This document shows, piece by piece, positions 1 through 6,000 of a DNA stretch of 10,881 nt. Source of the DNA: JBBSEZ01 sp038239195 (GTDB taxonomy: Bacteria; Planctomycetota; Planctomycetia; Gemmatales; Gemmataceae); contig JBBSEZ010000346.1 in the NCBI GenBank assembly GCA_038239195.1, forward strand, positions 1 to 10,881, read 5' to 3'. How positions within the stretch are numbered: the stretch's first letter is position 1; the number at the start of each line of letters is the position of its first letter. The translations under genes were made by a program, and so were the position numbers. The notes beneath the pieces are model-generated. The model saw only the letters and a list, made by a program, of their open reading frames with translations, was not told where the DNA came from and did not search any database.

Positions 1-41
1 CCGGGCGCCCTGTCCTTTCACGGAGCAAAGAGAAACCATCG

Positions 42-872
42 ATGGCCCCTTTCGACTGGTCGGTTGCCGATTTCGCTGCCCTGTTCGCCGGCACCTTCGT
101 GGCCGGCCTTCTGCTCGCCCTGCTGCTCCGCTGGGCCCTGCGCTCTCCGGGCGGGCGCCCCGCGGAGGGGCTGCTTCTTCACCCTTATGAGGTCGCCCAC
201 CTCGCCGGCGGGCCTGCCTGGGCGGTGAACGCCGCCACCGCCCGCCTGGTGCAGAGCGGACAGCTCACGCTCGGCCAGTCCACCGGGAAGTTGTTCCGCG
301 AGAACGCGCCCCCGGCGGGCTCCCACCCGCTCGAACAGCGCCTGTTCGAGATCGCCCAGGGGCGCCTCACGGTTTACAACGCCACCGAGAACGTGACGGC
401 GGAGACCGCGGCGCTGGGCAAGCACCTGCAAGAACTCGGCCTGGAATTGAACGAAAGCCAGGCCGCCCGCGCCCGCTGGGCGCCTGTGGTCCTGCTCGCC
501 CTCGTCGCCTTGTTCGGCGCGATCAAGGTGGTCTTCGACTTGGGGCGCGGCCAGTCGCTCGATAACCTCCTCCTGATCGCGTGCGCCACCCCGATCGCCT
601 TCGCCGTCCTTGCGGGGCTCACGCCCCCCCGCCGCAGCCGGCGCGGCGATCGCCTCCTCGGGCAACTCCGGGAACAGAACGCCGCCCTGGAGGCCCGCCT
701 GCGCAAGGAGTCGGAGGAATTGCCGGGCCCCGAGCTCTCCCTGGCCGTCGGCCTGTTCGGCGTCAACGCGCTGGCCACCGGGCCCCTGGTCAAACTGCGC
801 TATGCCGTGCAGCACCCGCCGACGAGCGAGGAGCCGGCGACCTTGCCACCCCCCACGGGAGGCACCGAATGA
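42..872 (+). CDS. TIGR04222-type membrane protein
   Basis: This encodes a 276-residue integral membrane protein with no known biochemical function. Hydrophobic stretches are visible at about residues 11-33, 149-167 and 175-193. Between the first two lies a soluble part with LHPYEVAHLAGG (46-57) followed by AVNAATARLVQSGQL (61-75), which resembles the conserved 'YEvAyLaGG...vdaAla.L...G.L' block of TIGR04222 proteins. A second recognisable block is VGLFGVNALATGPL (236-249) near the C-terminus. Many family members, as I recall them, end in a long Gly/Cys-rich tail. This one ends in a Pro/Glu/Thr-rich tail and has a single cysteine, inside the third hydrophobic stretch. The ATG at 42 has only a weak purine-rich stretch upstream. 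Its TGA overlaps the ATG of the DUF692 gene (ATGA), so the two are probably translationally coupled. Family assignment is by motif memory, supported by the neighbour gene. Confidence 0.8.
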   Translation: MAPFDWSVADFAALFAGTFVAGLLLALLLRWALRSPGGRPAEGLLLHPYEVAHLAGGPAWAVNAATARLVQSGQLTLGQSTGKLFRENAPPAGSHPLEQRLFEIAQGRLTVYNATENVTAETAALGKHLQELGLELNESQAARARWAPVVLLALVALFGAIKVVFDLGRGQSLDNLLLIACATPIAFAVLAGLTPPRRSRRGDRLLGQLREQNAALEARLRKESEELPGPELSLAVGLFGVNALATGPLVKLRYAVQHPPTSEEPATLPPPTGGTE

Positions 873-1717
873 GTGCCCTCGTTCCCCCTCTTGGCGAAGG
901 CATCGGTTGGCGGCCCGAGCTGGCGCTGGCCATCGACCGGCGCCCCGGCCTGGGCTTCGTCGAGCTGATCGCCGAGGACTTCGGCACGGCCCACCTGCCT
1001 CTCGCCGTGGAGCGGTTGCGCGAGCGCAGCGTGGCCGTCGTGCCGCACGGCATCTCCCTGTCGCTGGGCGGGGCGGAGCCGCCCAGCCCGGCTCGACTCG
1101 CAACCCTGGCGCGCCTGGCCGAGCGCGTCCATGCTCCCTGCGTGAGCGAGCACCTCTGCTTTGTCCGCGCCGGGGGGCTGGAGTCGGGCCACCTGTTGCC
1201 CCTGCCGCGCACCCGCGAGGCCCTCGCCGTCGTCGTCGCCAACGTCCGCGCCGCCCGGCAAGCGCTGCCCGTTCCGCTGGCCCTGGAAAACGTCGCCACG
1301 CTCTTCGAGTGGCCGGCGCCGGAAATGGACGAGGCCGACTTCCTCTGCGAGGTACTCGAACAGACCGACACGCTCCTGCTGCTCGACGTCGAAAACGTCT
1401 ACGCCAACGCACGCAACCACGGCCACGATCCTCTCGCCTTCCTCGACAAATTGCCCCTGAACCGGATCGCCTACGTCCACGTGGCGGGCGGGCACGACCG
1501 CCACGGCACCTATCACGACACCCACACCTACCGCACGCCGAGGCCGGTGCTCGACCTGCTCGAGGAGCTGAGCGCCCGCACGAAGCTCCCCGGAGTGTTA
1601 CTGGAGCGCGACGAAAACTTCCCGACCGAGGCGGAACTGCACGAAGAGCTCGACGACATTGCAGCGGCGGTGCGGCGCGGGGCTTGTCGCCGGGAGGCCG
1701 GCCATGTCCGCACCTGA
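869..1717 (+). CDS. DUF692 family protein (MbnB/TglH superfamily putative metalloenzyme)
   Basis: This is a 282-residue TIM-barrel protein of the DUF692 family. Characterised relatives (MbnB, TglH) are multinuclear iron enzymes that modify cysteines in peptides with a partner protein. Family landmarks in order are GIGWR (11-15), E36 in VELIAEDF, HGISLSLG (60-67), SEHL (93-96), LLPLPRTREAL (109-119), LENVATLF (139-146), LLLDVENVYANARNHGHD (170-187), HVAGGHDRHG (204-213) with DTH (217-219), and LLERDENFP (244-252). Most expected His/Asp/Glu/Asn ligands are present. Two positions differ from the usual pattern: ED instead of EN at 36-37, and DVEN instead of DVNN at 173-176. The ATG at 869 was chosen because it overlaps the preceding stop codon and puts GIGW at the usual distance from the N-terminus; the frame is open upstream to 581. 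The 3' end overlaps the next gene by 14 nt. The substrate is unknown. Confidence 0.9.
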   Translation: MSALVPPLGEGIGWRPELALAIDRRPGLGFVELIAEDFGTAHLPLAVERLRERSVAVVPHGISLSLGGAEPPSPARLATLARLAERVHAPCVSEHLCFVRAGGLESGHLLPLPRTREALAVVVANVRAARQALPVPLALENVATLFEWPAPEMDEADFLCEVLEQTDTLLLLDVENVYANARNHGHDPLAFLDKLPLNRIAYVHVAGGHDRHGTYHDTHTYRTPRPVLDLLEELSARTKLPGVLLERDENFPTEAELHEELDDIAAAVRRGACRREAGHVRT

Positions 1718-2186
1718 CGGGCGCGCCCGCCTGGCCGAGCAGCAGGCCGCCCTCGTGCGCGCCCTGACGGGGCGGGGCGATCCCCCTGCCCACTTCGACG
1801 CCGAGCGCCTGCGCCTGGCGGCGAGCTCGCTGGCCAGCAAACGGCGCCAGGAAGCGGCGCGCGCCTGGCCGGCGTTGGCGCGCTGCCTGGGCGAGCGCTT
1901 CCGCGAGCGCTTCGACGACTTCGCGGCCCAAACGCCGCTGCCGGCCCAGGGCGGCCCTCTGGCCGACGGGCGCGCGTTCGTGCAAACGCTGGCGGCGGGG
2001 GAGTGGACCGACGACGTTCGGCTCGAAGTGCTGGCGGTCGATCTGCGGCGCGGCGCGAGGCTGAGGATCGCCTGGCTGCGGCAAGCGCGGCGGCTGATGA
2101 TCGGGGGCCGCTTGCCGTGGCTGGGGACGTGGGCCTGGGCGGTGCCACTGGGGCGAGGCCAAAGGCCCGGGAGCGCGGATCGCTAA
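1704..2186 (+). CDS. SCO6045-like small protein, third gene of the DUF692 cassette
   Basis: This encodes a 160-residue soluble protein without signal peptide or membrane segment. It resembles the small SCO6045-like proteins found next to TIGR04222 and DUF692 genes in actinobacteria and planctomycetes: an N-terminal helix (about 8-22), FDAERLRLAASSLASKRR (31-48), a WP motif (55-56), a helical ERFRERFDDFAAQTPLP stretch (64-80), DGRAF (87-91), and a final beta/basic segment ending in LRIAWLRQARR. The start at 1704 is preferred to the upstream ATG at 1659 because GGGAGG at 1692-1697 is well placed as ribosome binding site. The gene overlaps the DUF692 stop by 14 nt, so expression is very likely coupled. 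DUF692 enzymes often need a partner that presents the substrate, and this protein is a candidate for that role, but that is inference from position only. Confidence 0.72.
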   Translation: MSAPDGRARLAEQQAALVRALTGRGDPPAHFDAERLRLAASSLASKRRQEAARAWPALARCLGERFRERFDDFAAQTPLPAQGGPLADGRAFVQTLAAGEWTDDVRLEVLAVDLRRGARLRIAWLRQARRLMIGGRLPWLGTWAWAVPLGRGQRPGSADR

Positions 2187-2269
2187 GCCGCAAGCGGCGG
2201 GCCTGGCGCAATTCCGCTCGCGGCTTGGCGATGCCCTCCCGGAAGATTTGCCTCGCCCTCGCTGGCGCG

Positions 2270-2311
2270 CGCCAGTTGGGGCTTTCCCCAAGGGGCCTCC
2301 TTGGCGATAAT
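2270..2311 (+). promoter_or_regulatory. Nested inverted repeats with -10-like box upstream of ptsP-like gene
   Basis: The 176-nt gap between the DUF692 cassette and the ptsP-like gene holds TTGGGG-cttt-CCCCAA (2276-2291), a perfect 6-bp stem with a 4-nt loop. It can be enclosed by CGCCA (2270-2274) pairing with TGGCG (2302-2306). An alternative stem, CCAAGG (2288-2293) with CCTTGG (2299-2304), uses part of the same bases, so the two cannot form together. GATAAT at 2306-2311 resembles a -10 box, but no convincing -35 is visible. No T-run follows, so a classical terminator is unlikely. Nothing else is recognisable in this gap. Confidence 0.25.
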
Positions 2312-2362
2312 CAGCACACAGGGGGAGCACCAGGTCCAGCGTCGGCACCGGGGGGGCGAAAG

Positions 2363-4666
2363 ATGAGCCAGGCCAGGACCAGCTACGAGAGCTCCCTGCT
2401 GCTTACCCTCGGGGAGATCACCCAGCTCGTCGTCCACAGTCACGACCCCGCCGAGACGCTGGCCAACATCGTTCGCCTCATCCAGAATCGCTTCCAGACC
2501 GCGGTCTGTTCCGTCTACTTCCTCGAACCGGAGACCGGCGAGCTGGTCCTCGGCGCCACGGTCGGGCTCAAGCCCGACGCCATCGGCCAGGTGCGCATGC
2601 GGCTCGACCAGGGCCTGACGGGGCTGGTCGCCGAGAAGCTCGAGCCGGTCATGGTGGCCGACGCCTTTCATCACCCGCGCTTCAAGTATTTCCCCGAGGC
2701 CGGCGAGGACCCCTATCGCTCCTTCCTCGGCGTCCCGCTCGTCGAGGGCGGGGCGCTGCAAGGCGTCCTCGTCGTGCAGACGGTCGAGTCGCGCACCTTC
2801 TCGCCCAGCGAGGTGCGCACGCTCGTCACCGTGGCCGCCCAGCTTGCTTCGCTGATCGGCGACGCCAACCTGCTCGGCCGAGTGTCCGCCGTCGCCCACG
2901 ACGTCCTCGCCGCGGGTGGCGAGGGCCCCTGCCCCCCGACGACCAGCCTGCAAGGCGTGCCGCTCAGCCCCGGCGTCGGCCTGGGGCAGGCCTACGTCGT
3001 CGATGGCTTCGACGAATGGCGCAGCACCATTGGCCTGCGCAGCGCCGACCTGCCCGCGCAGCGCCGCCGGCTTGCCGAGGCCACCGAACGCGCCCGCGCC
3101 GAGATCAACCACCTGAGCCGGCGCATTTCCGAGCTCGTCGGGGAGGACCACGGCGCCATCTTGCAGGCGCAGCTCATGATCATGCAGGACCGCACCATCG
3201 AACAGGACCTCGATGCTTGCCTGCGCGCCGGGGCCAGTGCCGAGGGGGCCCTGTTCGCCACGCTCGACAAGTACGTCGCTGCCTTTCAGAAGGTCTCGAC
3301 CCCCTTCTTCCAGGAGCGCGTCTACGACATCAAGGACGTCTTTCATCGGCTGCTGTGGCAGTTGCGGCCACGCGCCACCCCCGGGAGCACGAGCGGGCTG
3401 GCGCGCGACCCCGGAGACCGGGTGGTGCTGGTGGCGCGCGAGGCATCGGTGATGGAATTGTTCGCCGTCGATCTCGACCATCTGGCGGGCGTCGTGGTGA
3501 AGCAAGGCGGGGCGCAGAGCCATGCCGCCATCCTGGCGCGCAGCCTGGGCATTCCGATGGTGGGCCAGGTGAGCGATTTCGAGAGCGTGGCCCACCCCGG
3601 CCGGCGCTTGCTGGTCGATGGCACCCGAGGGGTGGTGGCGCTCGACCCGCCGGCCGACTGCGTGGTCCCCGCCAACCCCACCGCCGAGGCCGCCCTGGTG
3701 CCGGAGGCGCCCGCCGTCCCGGCCGCGGCCGGCCTGCCCCGCGTCGAGGTCAACATCAACCTGCTCTACGAGGCGCGCCCGGCAGTGCGCCTGGGGGTGA
3801 GCGGGGTCGGGCTCTACCGCAGCGAGTTCATGTTCCTGGCCCGGCGCACGCTGCCGACGGAGCAGGAGCAGGTCGAGATCTACCGCAAGCTGCTCCAGAT
3901 GCTCGAGGGCAGGCCGGTGTGCATCCGCACCTTCGACCTGCGCCCCGACAAACTGGCGTCGGTCTCGCGCCTGGGCTCGGCAGCGGTGCGGCCCTTCGAC
4001 TGGCGGATGGTGCTGGAGTCGCCGCCGCTCCAGCAGTTGTTCCGCGAGCAGGTGCGGGCGATCCTGCGGGCGGCCCTCGTCGGCCCCGTGCGCATCCTGG
4101 TGCCGCTGGTGACGCGCAGCGAGGTGCTCGACTTTGCCCTGGAGACGGTGGCCCGCTCCCGCGACGACCTGACGCGCGAGGGCCTGGAGCACGTCGCCGA
4201 CGTGCCGCTGGGCGCGATGATCGAGGTGGCGGCCGCGGTCCCCCTGGTGACCGCGTGGGCGGGGCAGGTCGATTTCTTCGCGCTGGACACCAACGACCTG
4301 ACGGCGTCGGCCCTCGGCCTGGACCGCGACGACCCGGTGGCCTCGGGGCAAATCGACACGCTGCACCCGGGCCTGTTGCACCTCGTCCACGCCGTCGTCG
4401 GCGACGCCCAGCGGGCGAACAAGCCCGTGTCGGTGTGCGGCGAGATCGCGGCCGACCCGCTGGGGGCCGTGGCCCTGGCGGCGCTGGGGGTCGATTCGAT
4501 CAGCGTCCCCGTCAACCAGTTCACCGCCACGCGCCAGGTGATGGAGGGGCTGTCGGTGCCGGCGCTGGCGGAGCTCAAGGGGCCGCTGCTGGGACAGCGC
4601 ACTTCGCGGGAGGTGCGGGCGCTCCTCCAGGGGGCGCGGGGCGGAGGGCGCCAGGAGAGAAGGTGA
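2363..4666 (+). CDS. ptsP: GAF-domain PEP-protein phosphotransferase (PtsP-like enzyme I)
   Basis: This 767-residue cytoplasmic protein is an enzyme I paralogue of the nitrogen/regulatory PTS type, which takes phosphate from phosphoenolpyruvate and passes it to an HPr-like protein. A GAF domain covers about 20-170. The PEP-utilising N-terminal helical part follows at about 195-330 (ERVYDIKDVFHRLL near its end). The swivelling phospho-His domain has GGAQSHAAILARSLGIP, with catalytic His387. The C-terminal PEP-binding barrel has GVGLYRSEFMF, IRTFDLRPDK (Arg522), MIEV (Glu621), TNDLT (Asn644, Asp645) and VCGEIAADP with catalytic Cys692. The usual RTLDIGGDK loop is RTFDLRPDK here, so two glycines are replaced by Arg-Pro. 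The frame is open upstream to 2003, but the ATG at 2363, after a G/A-rich stretch, puts the GAF domain at the N-terminus as in the family. No HPr, EIIA or sugar permease gene is visible. The DUF4058 gene follows after 3 nt. Confidence 0.9.
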   Translation: MSQARTSYESSLLLTLGEITQLVVHSHDPAETLANIVRLIQNRFQTAVCSVYFLEPETGELVLGATVGLKPDAIGQVRMRLDQGLTGLVAEKLEPVMVADAFHHPRFKYFPEAGEDPYRSFLGVPLVEGGALQGVLVVQTVESRTFSPSEVRTLVTVAAQLASLIGDANLLGRVSAVAHDVLAAGGEGPCPPTTSLQGVPLSPGVGLGQAYVVDGFDEWRSTIGLRSADLPAQRRRLAEATERARAEINHLSRRISELVGEDHGAILQAQLMIMQDRTIEQDLDACLRAGASAEGALFATLDKYVAAFQKVSTPFFQERVYDIKDVFHRLLWQLRPRATPGSTSGLARDPGDRVVLVAREASVMELFAVDLDHLAGVVVKQGGAQSHAAILARSLGIPMVGQVSDFESVAHPGRRLLVDGTRGVVALDPPADCVVPANPTAEAALVPEAPAVPAAAGLPRVEVNINLLYEARPAVRLGVSGVGLYRSEFMFLARRTLPTEQEQVEIYRKLLQMLEGRPVCIRTFDLRPDKLASVSRLGSAAVRPFDWRMVLESPPLQQLFREQVRAILRAALVGPVRILVPLVTRSEVLDFALETVARSRDDLTREGLEHVADVPLGAMIEVAAAVPLVTAWAGQVDFFALDTNDLTASALGLDRDDPVASGQIDTLHPGLLHLVHAVVGDAQRANKPVSVCGEIAADPLGAVALAALGVDSISVPVNQFTATRQVMEGLSVPALAELKGPLLGQRTSREVRALLQGARGGGRQERR

Positions 4667-4669
4667 GCG

Positions 4670-5407
4670 ATGCCGTTACTCGATCATTTTCACGTGCCTC
4701 CGGGCGACGATCTGAGCTGGGACAGCTTCCACAGCACCTGGCCGATCTGCATGACGCAGCTCCTGAACGGGGGCCAGTTGCCTCCGCGCTATCGCGCAGC
4801 GCCGCACGTCCATTTTGGAGTCACCGTCGAAACAGACGTGGTCACCTTTGAAAAAGACGATCCGCCCGTTGCCGGGCCAGGCGAAGAGAACGGCGCGGTT
4901 GCCACGGCCGTCTGGGCGCCACCTCGACCAACCCTCGATGTGTCCGTCGAGTTCATCGACCTCGATGTGTTCGAGGTGAAGGTCTACCAAAGCCAGGGTA
5001 CTCGCGCCTTCGTGGCCGCCATCGAGTTGGTCAGCCCCGCCAACAAGGACCGCCCCGCCCACCGCCTCGCGTTTGCCACGAAATGTGCCGCCTATCTCCA
5101 GCAGGGCATCTCGGTAATCGTGGTGGACGTTGTCACCGAACGGCGCGACAGTTTGCACGGAGAGTTGATGCGACGGATGCAGCTCGGGGATGAGGCCAGC
5201 GGCATCGTTTCGTCCGAGCTGTATGCGGTGGCCTACCGCACCAGGGGCATCGGCACGCGGATGCGCCTGGAGGCGTGGCCGGCGGCGCTGGCGCTGGGGG
5301 CGACGCTGCCGGTGCTGCCGCTGTGGCTCAGCCACGAACTGGCGGTGCCGCTCGATCTGGAGGCGAGCTACGTGGCGGCATGCAAATCGTTGCGGATTAG
5401 CTGGTAG
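4670..5407 (+). CDS. DUF4058 family protein
   Basis: This 245-residue soluble protein belongs to DUF4058, common in planctomycetes and cyanobacteria and without assigned function. It opens with MPLLDHFHVPP and has SWDSFHSTW (16-24), LPPRYRAAPHVHFG (37-50), and a central block AAIELVSPANKDR (116-128) followed by TKCAAYLQQGISVIVVDVV (137-155). The alternation of an acidic-hydrophobic strand, a Lys-containing loop and a helix-strand unit is reminiscent of PD-(D/E)XK nuclease folds, but that is speculative and no catalytic claim is made. The start ATG at 4670 lies 3 nt after the ptsP-like stop and is preceded by AGGAGAG (4653-4659), a good ribosome binding site within the end of that gene. Co-transcription with the ptsP-like gene is therefore likely; a functional link is not shown. 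Length is near that usual for the family. Confidence 0.88.
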   Translation: MPLLDHFHVPPGDDLSWDSFHSTWPICMTQLLNGGQLPPRYRAAPHVHFGVTVETDVVTFEKDDPPVAGPGEENGAVATAVWAPPRPTLDVSVEFIDLDVFEVKVYQSQGTRAFVAAIELVSPANKDRPAHRLAFATKCAAYLQQGISVIVVDVVTERRDSLHGELMRRMQLGDEASGIVSSELYAVAYRTRGIGTRMRLEAWPAALALGATLPVLPLWLSHELAVPLDLEASYVAACKSLRISW

Positions 5408-5483
5408 TCGCGGCGAGGCCTTCCCGGACAAGGCATGGGCACCGCTTACGCGGGGGAGGAGAGCGGAGACGACCGGAGGGAGC

Positions 5484-5729
5484 ATGACCGAGCAGGAGTG
5501 GTTTGCCTGCACCGACCCGGCGCCGATGCTGACGTTCTTGGGGAGCAAGGCCAGCGACCGCAAGGTGAGGCTCTACCTCGTGGCTTGCTGTCGGCGCATC
5601 TGGGGCCTGTTCCCCAACGCGGATTGCCGCGAGGCCGTGCTCGTGGCCGAGCGCTTCGCGGACGGCGAAGCCTCGGACCGCGAGCGCCGGGCCGCCCGCA
5701 ATCGCATTGCCTTCCCACCCGGGAGATGA
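5484..5729 (+). pseudogene. Truncated Gemmata-type 'MTExEWxACTDPxPML' hypothetical protein
   Basis: This reads as an 81-residue protein whose first 65 or so residues match the start of a protein family highly multiplied in Gemmata-like genomes: MTEQEWFACTDPAPMLTFL, then KASDRKVRLYLVACCRRIW with a Cys-Cys pair, then AVLVAERFADGEASDRE. The function of the family is unknown. Full-length members, as I recall them, are two to four times longer. Here the reading frame ends after FPPGR at 5729, and what follows on the other strand is a transposase fragment, so the gene looks cut off by a rearrangement. GGAGG at 5475-5479 is a plausible ribosome binding site, so a short protein could still be made. 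It lies 76 nt after the DUF4058 gene on the same strand. An intact short family member is the alternative reading. Confidence 0.6.
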
Positions 5730-5780
5730 ACCTGTGAAAGCATGACCCACCTCGATGAGCTTGACCAACTTGTTCGAGGC

Positions 5781-5957
5781 GGTCAGCCAGGCCAGGGCCA
5801 CGCCACGGGCCCTGGCCCGGTCGCGTTGCTCCAGGACGATCTGCCCCTTGGGGCGATCGACAACCGAGTCGGGGATGCCCGCCTCCTGGCAGCGCTTGCG
5901 GTCGGCGCCCCATTCCTTGGGCAGGTACGTGTGCGACGCGATCGAGCCAGTGGGCAC
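5781..5957 (-). pseudogene. IS701-like transposase fragment
   Basis: Read on the minus strand, this stretch encodes about 59 residues resembling an internal part of IS701-family DDE transposases: GSIASHTYLPKEWGADRKRC followed by EAGIPDSVVDRPKGQ and RARGVALAWLT. The family pattern here is roughly 'aS.LYLPeeWa.D..Rr..AGIP', a Lys shortly after, and 'G....Wv.aDe.YG'. The similarity stops at the Leu-Thr ending at 5781, exactly before the expected Asp of the DDE motif. No N-terminal half is found on the higher-coordinate side, which runs into the stop of the neighbouring gene 44 nt away. It is therefore a relic, not a functional element, and no terminal inverted repeats were found. Confidence 0.6.
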
Positions 5958-6000
5958 TCTCGACGACGTCCGCCGTCTCTTCCCCTGACCGCGAGCTCGC

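Noticed and set aside
18..2348. 776-codon open frame on the minus strand across the DUF692 cassette
   Set aside because: Low-complexity Arg/Gly/Ala composition without recognisable motifs; the plus-strand genes carry conserved family motifs and coupled starts.
2003..2362. N-terminal extension of the ptsP-like protein from an upstream ATG
   Set aside because: It would overlap the third cassette gene by 184 nt and adds Arg-rich sequence with no family similarity; the ATG at 2363 fits the GAF start.
2183..4390. 735-codon open frame on the minus strand opposite the ptsP-like gene
   Set aside because: Shadow of a GC-rich coding sequence; the plus strand holds all catalytic motifs of enzyme I.
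5397..5957. 186-codon minus-strand frame as a complete gene
   Set aside because: Only its first 59 residues resemble a transposase; the rest lies antisense to the truncated plus-strand gene and has no similarity that I recognise.
5991..6000. GCGAGCTCGC palindrome just after the fusion-gene stop
   Set aside because: A 10-bp palindrome without loop or T-run is expected by chance in such GC-rich DNA and is not a convincing terminator.
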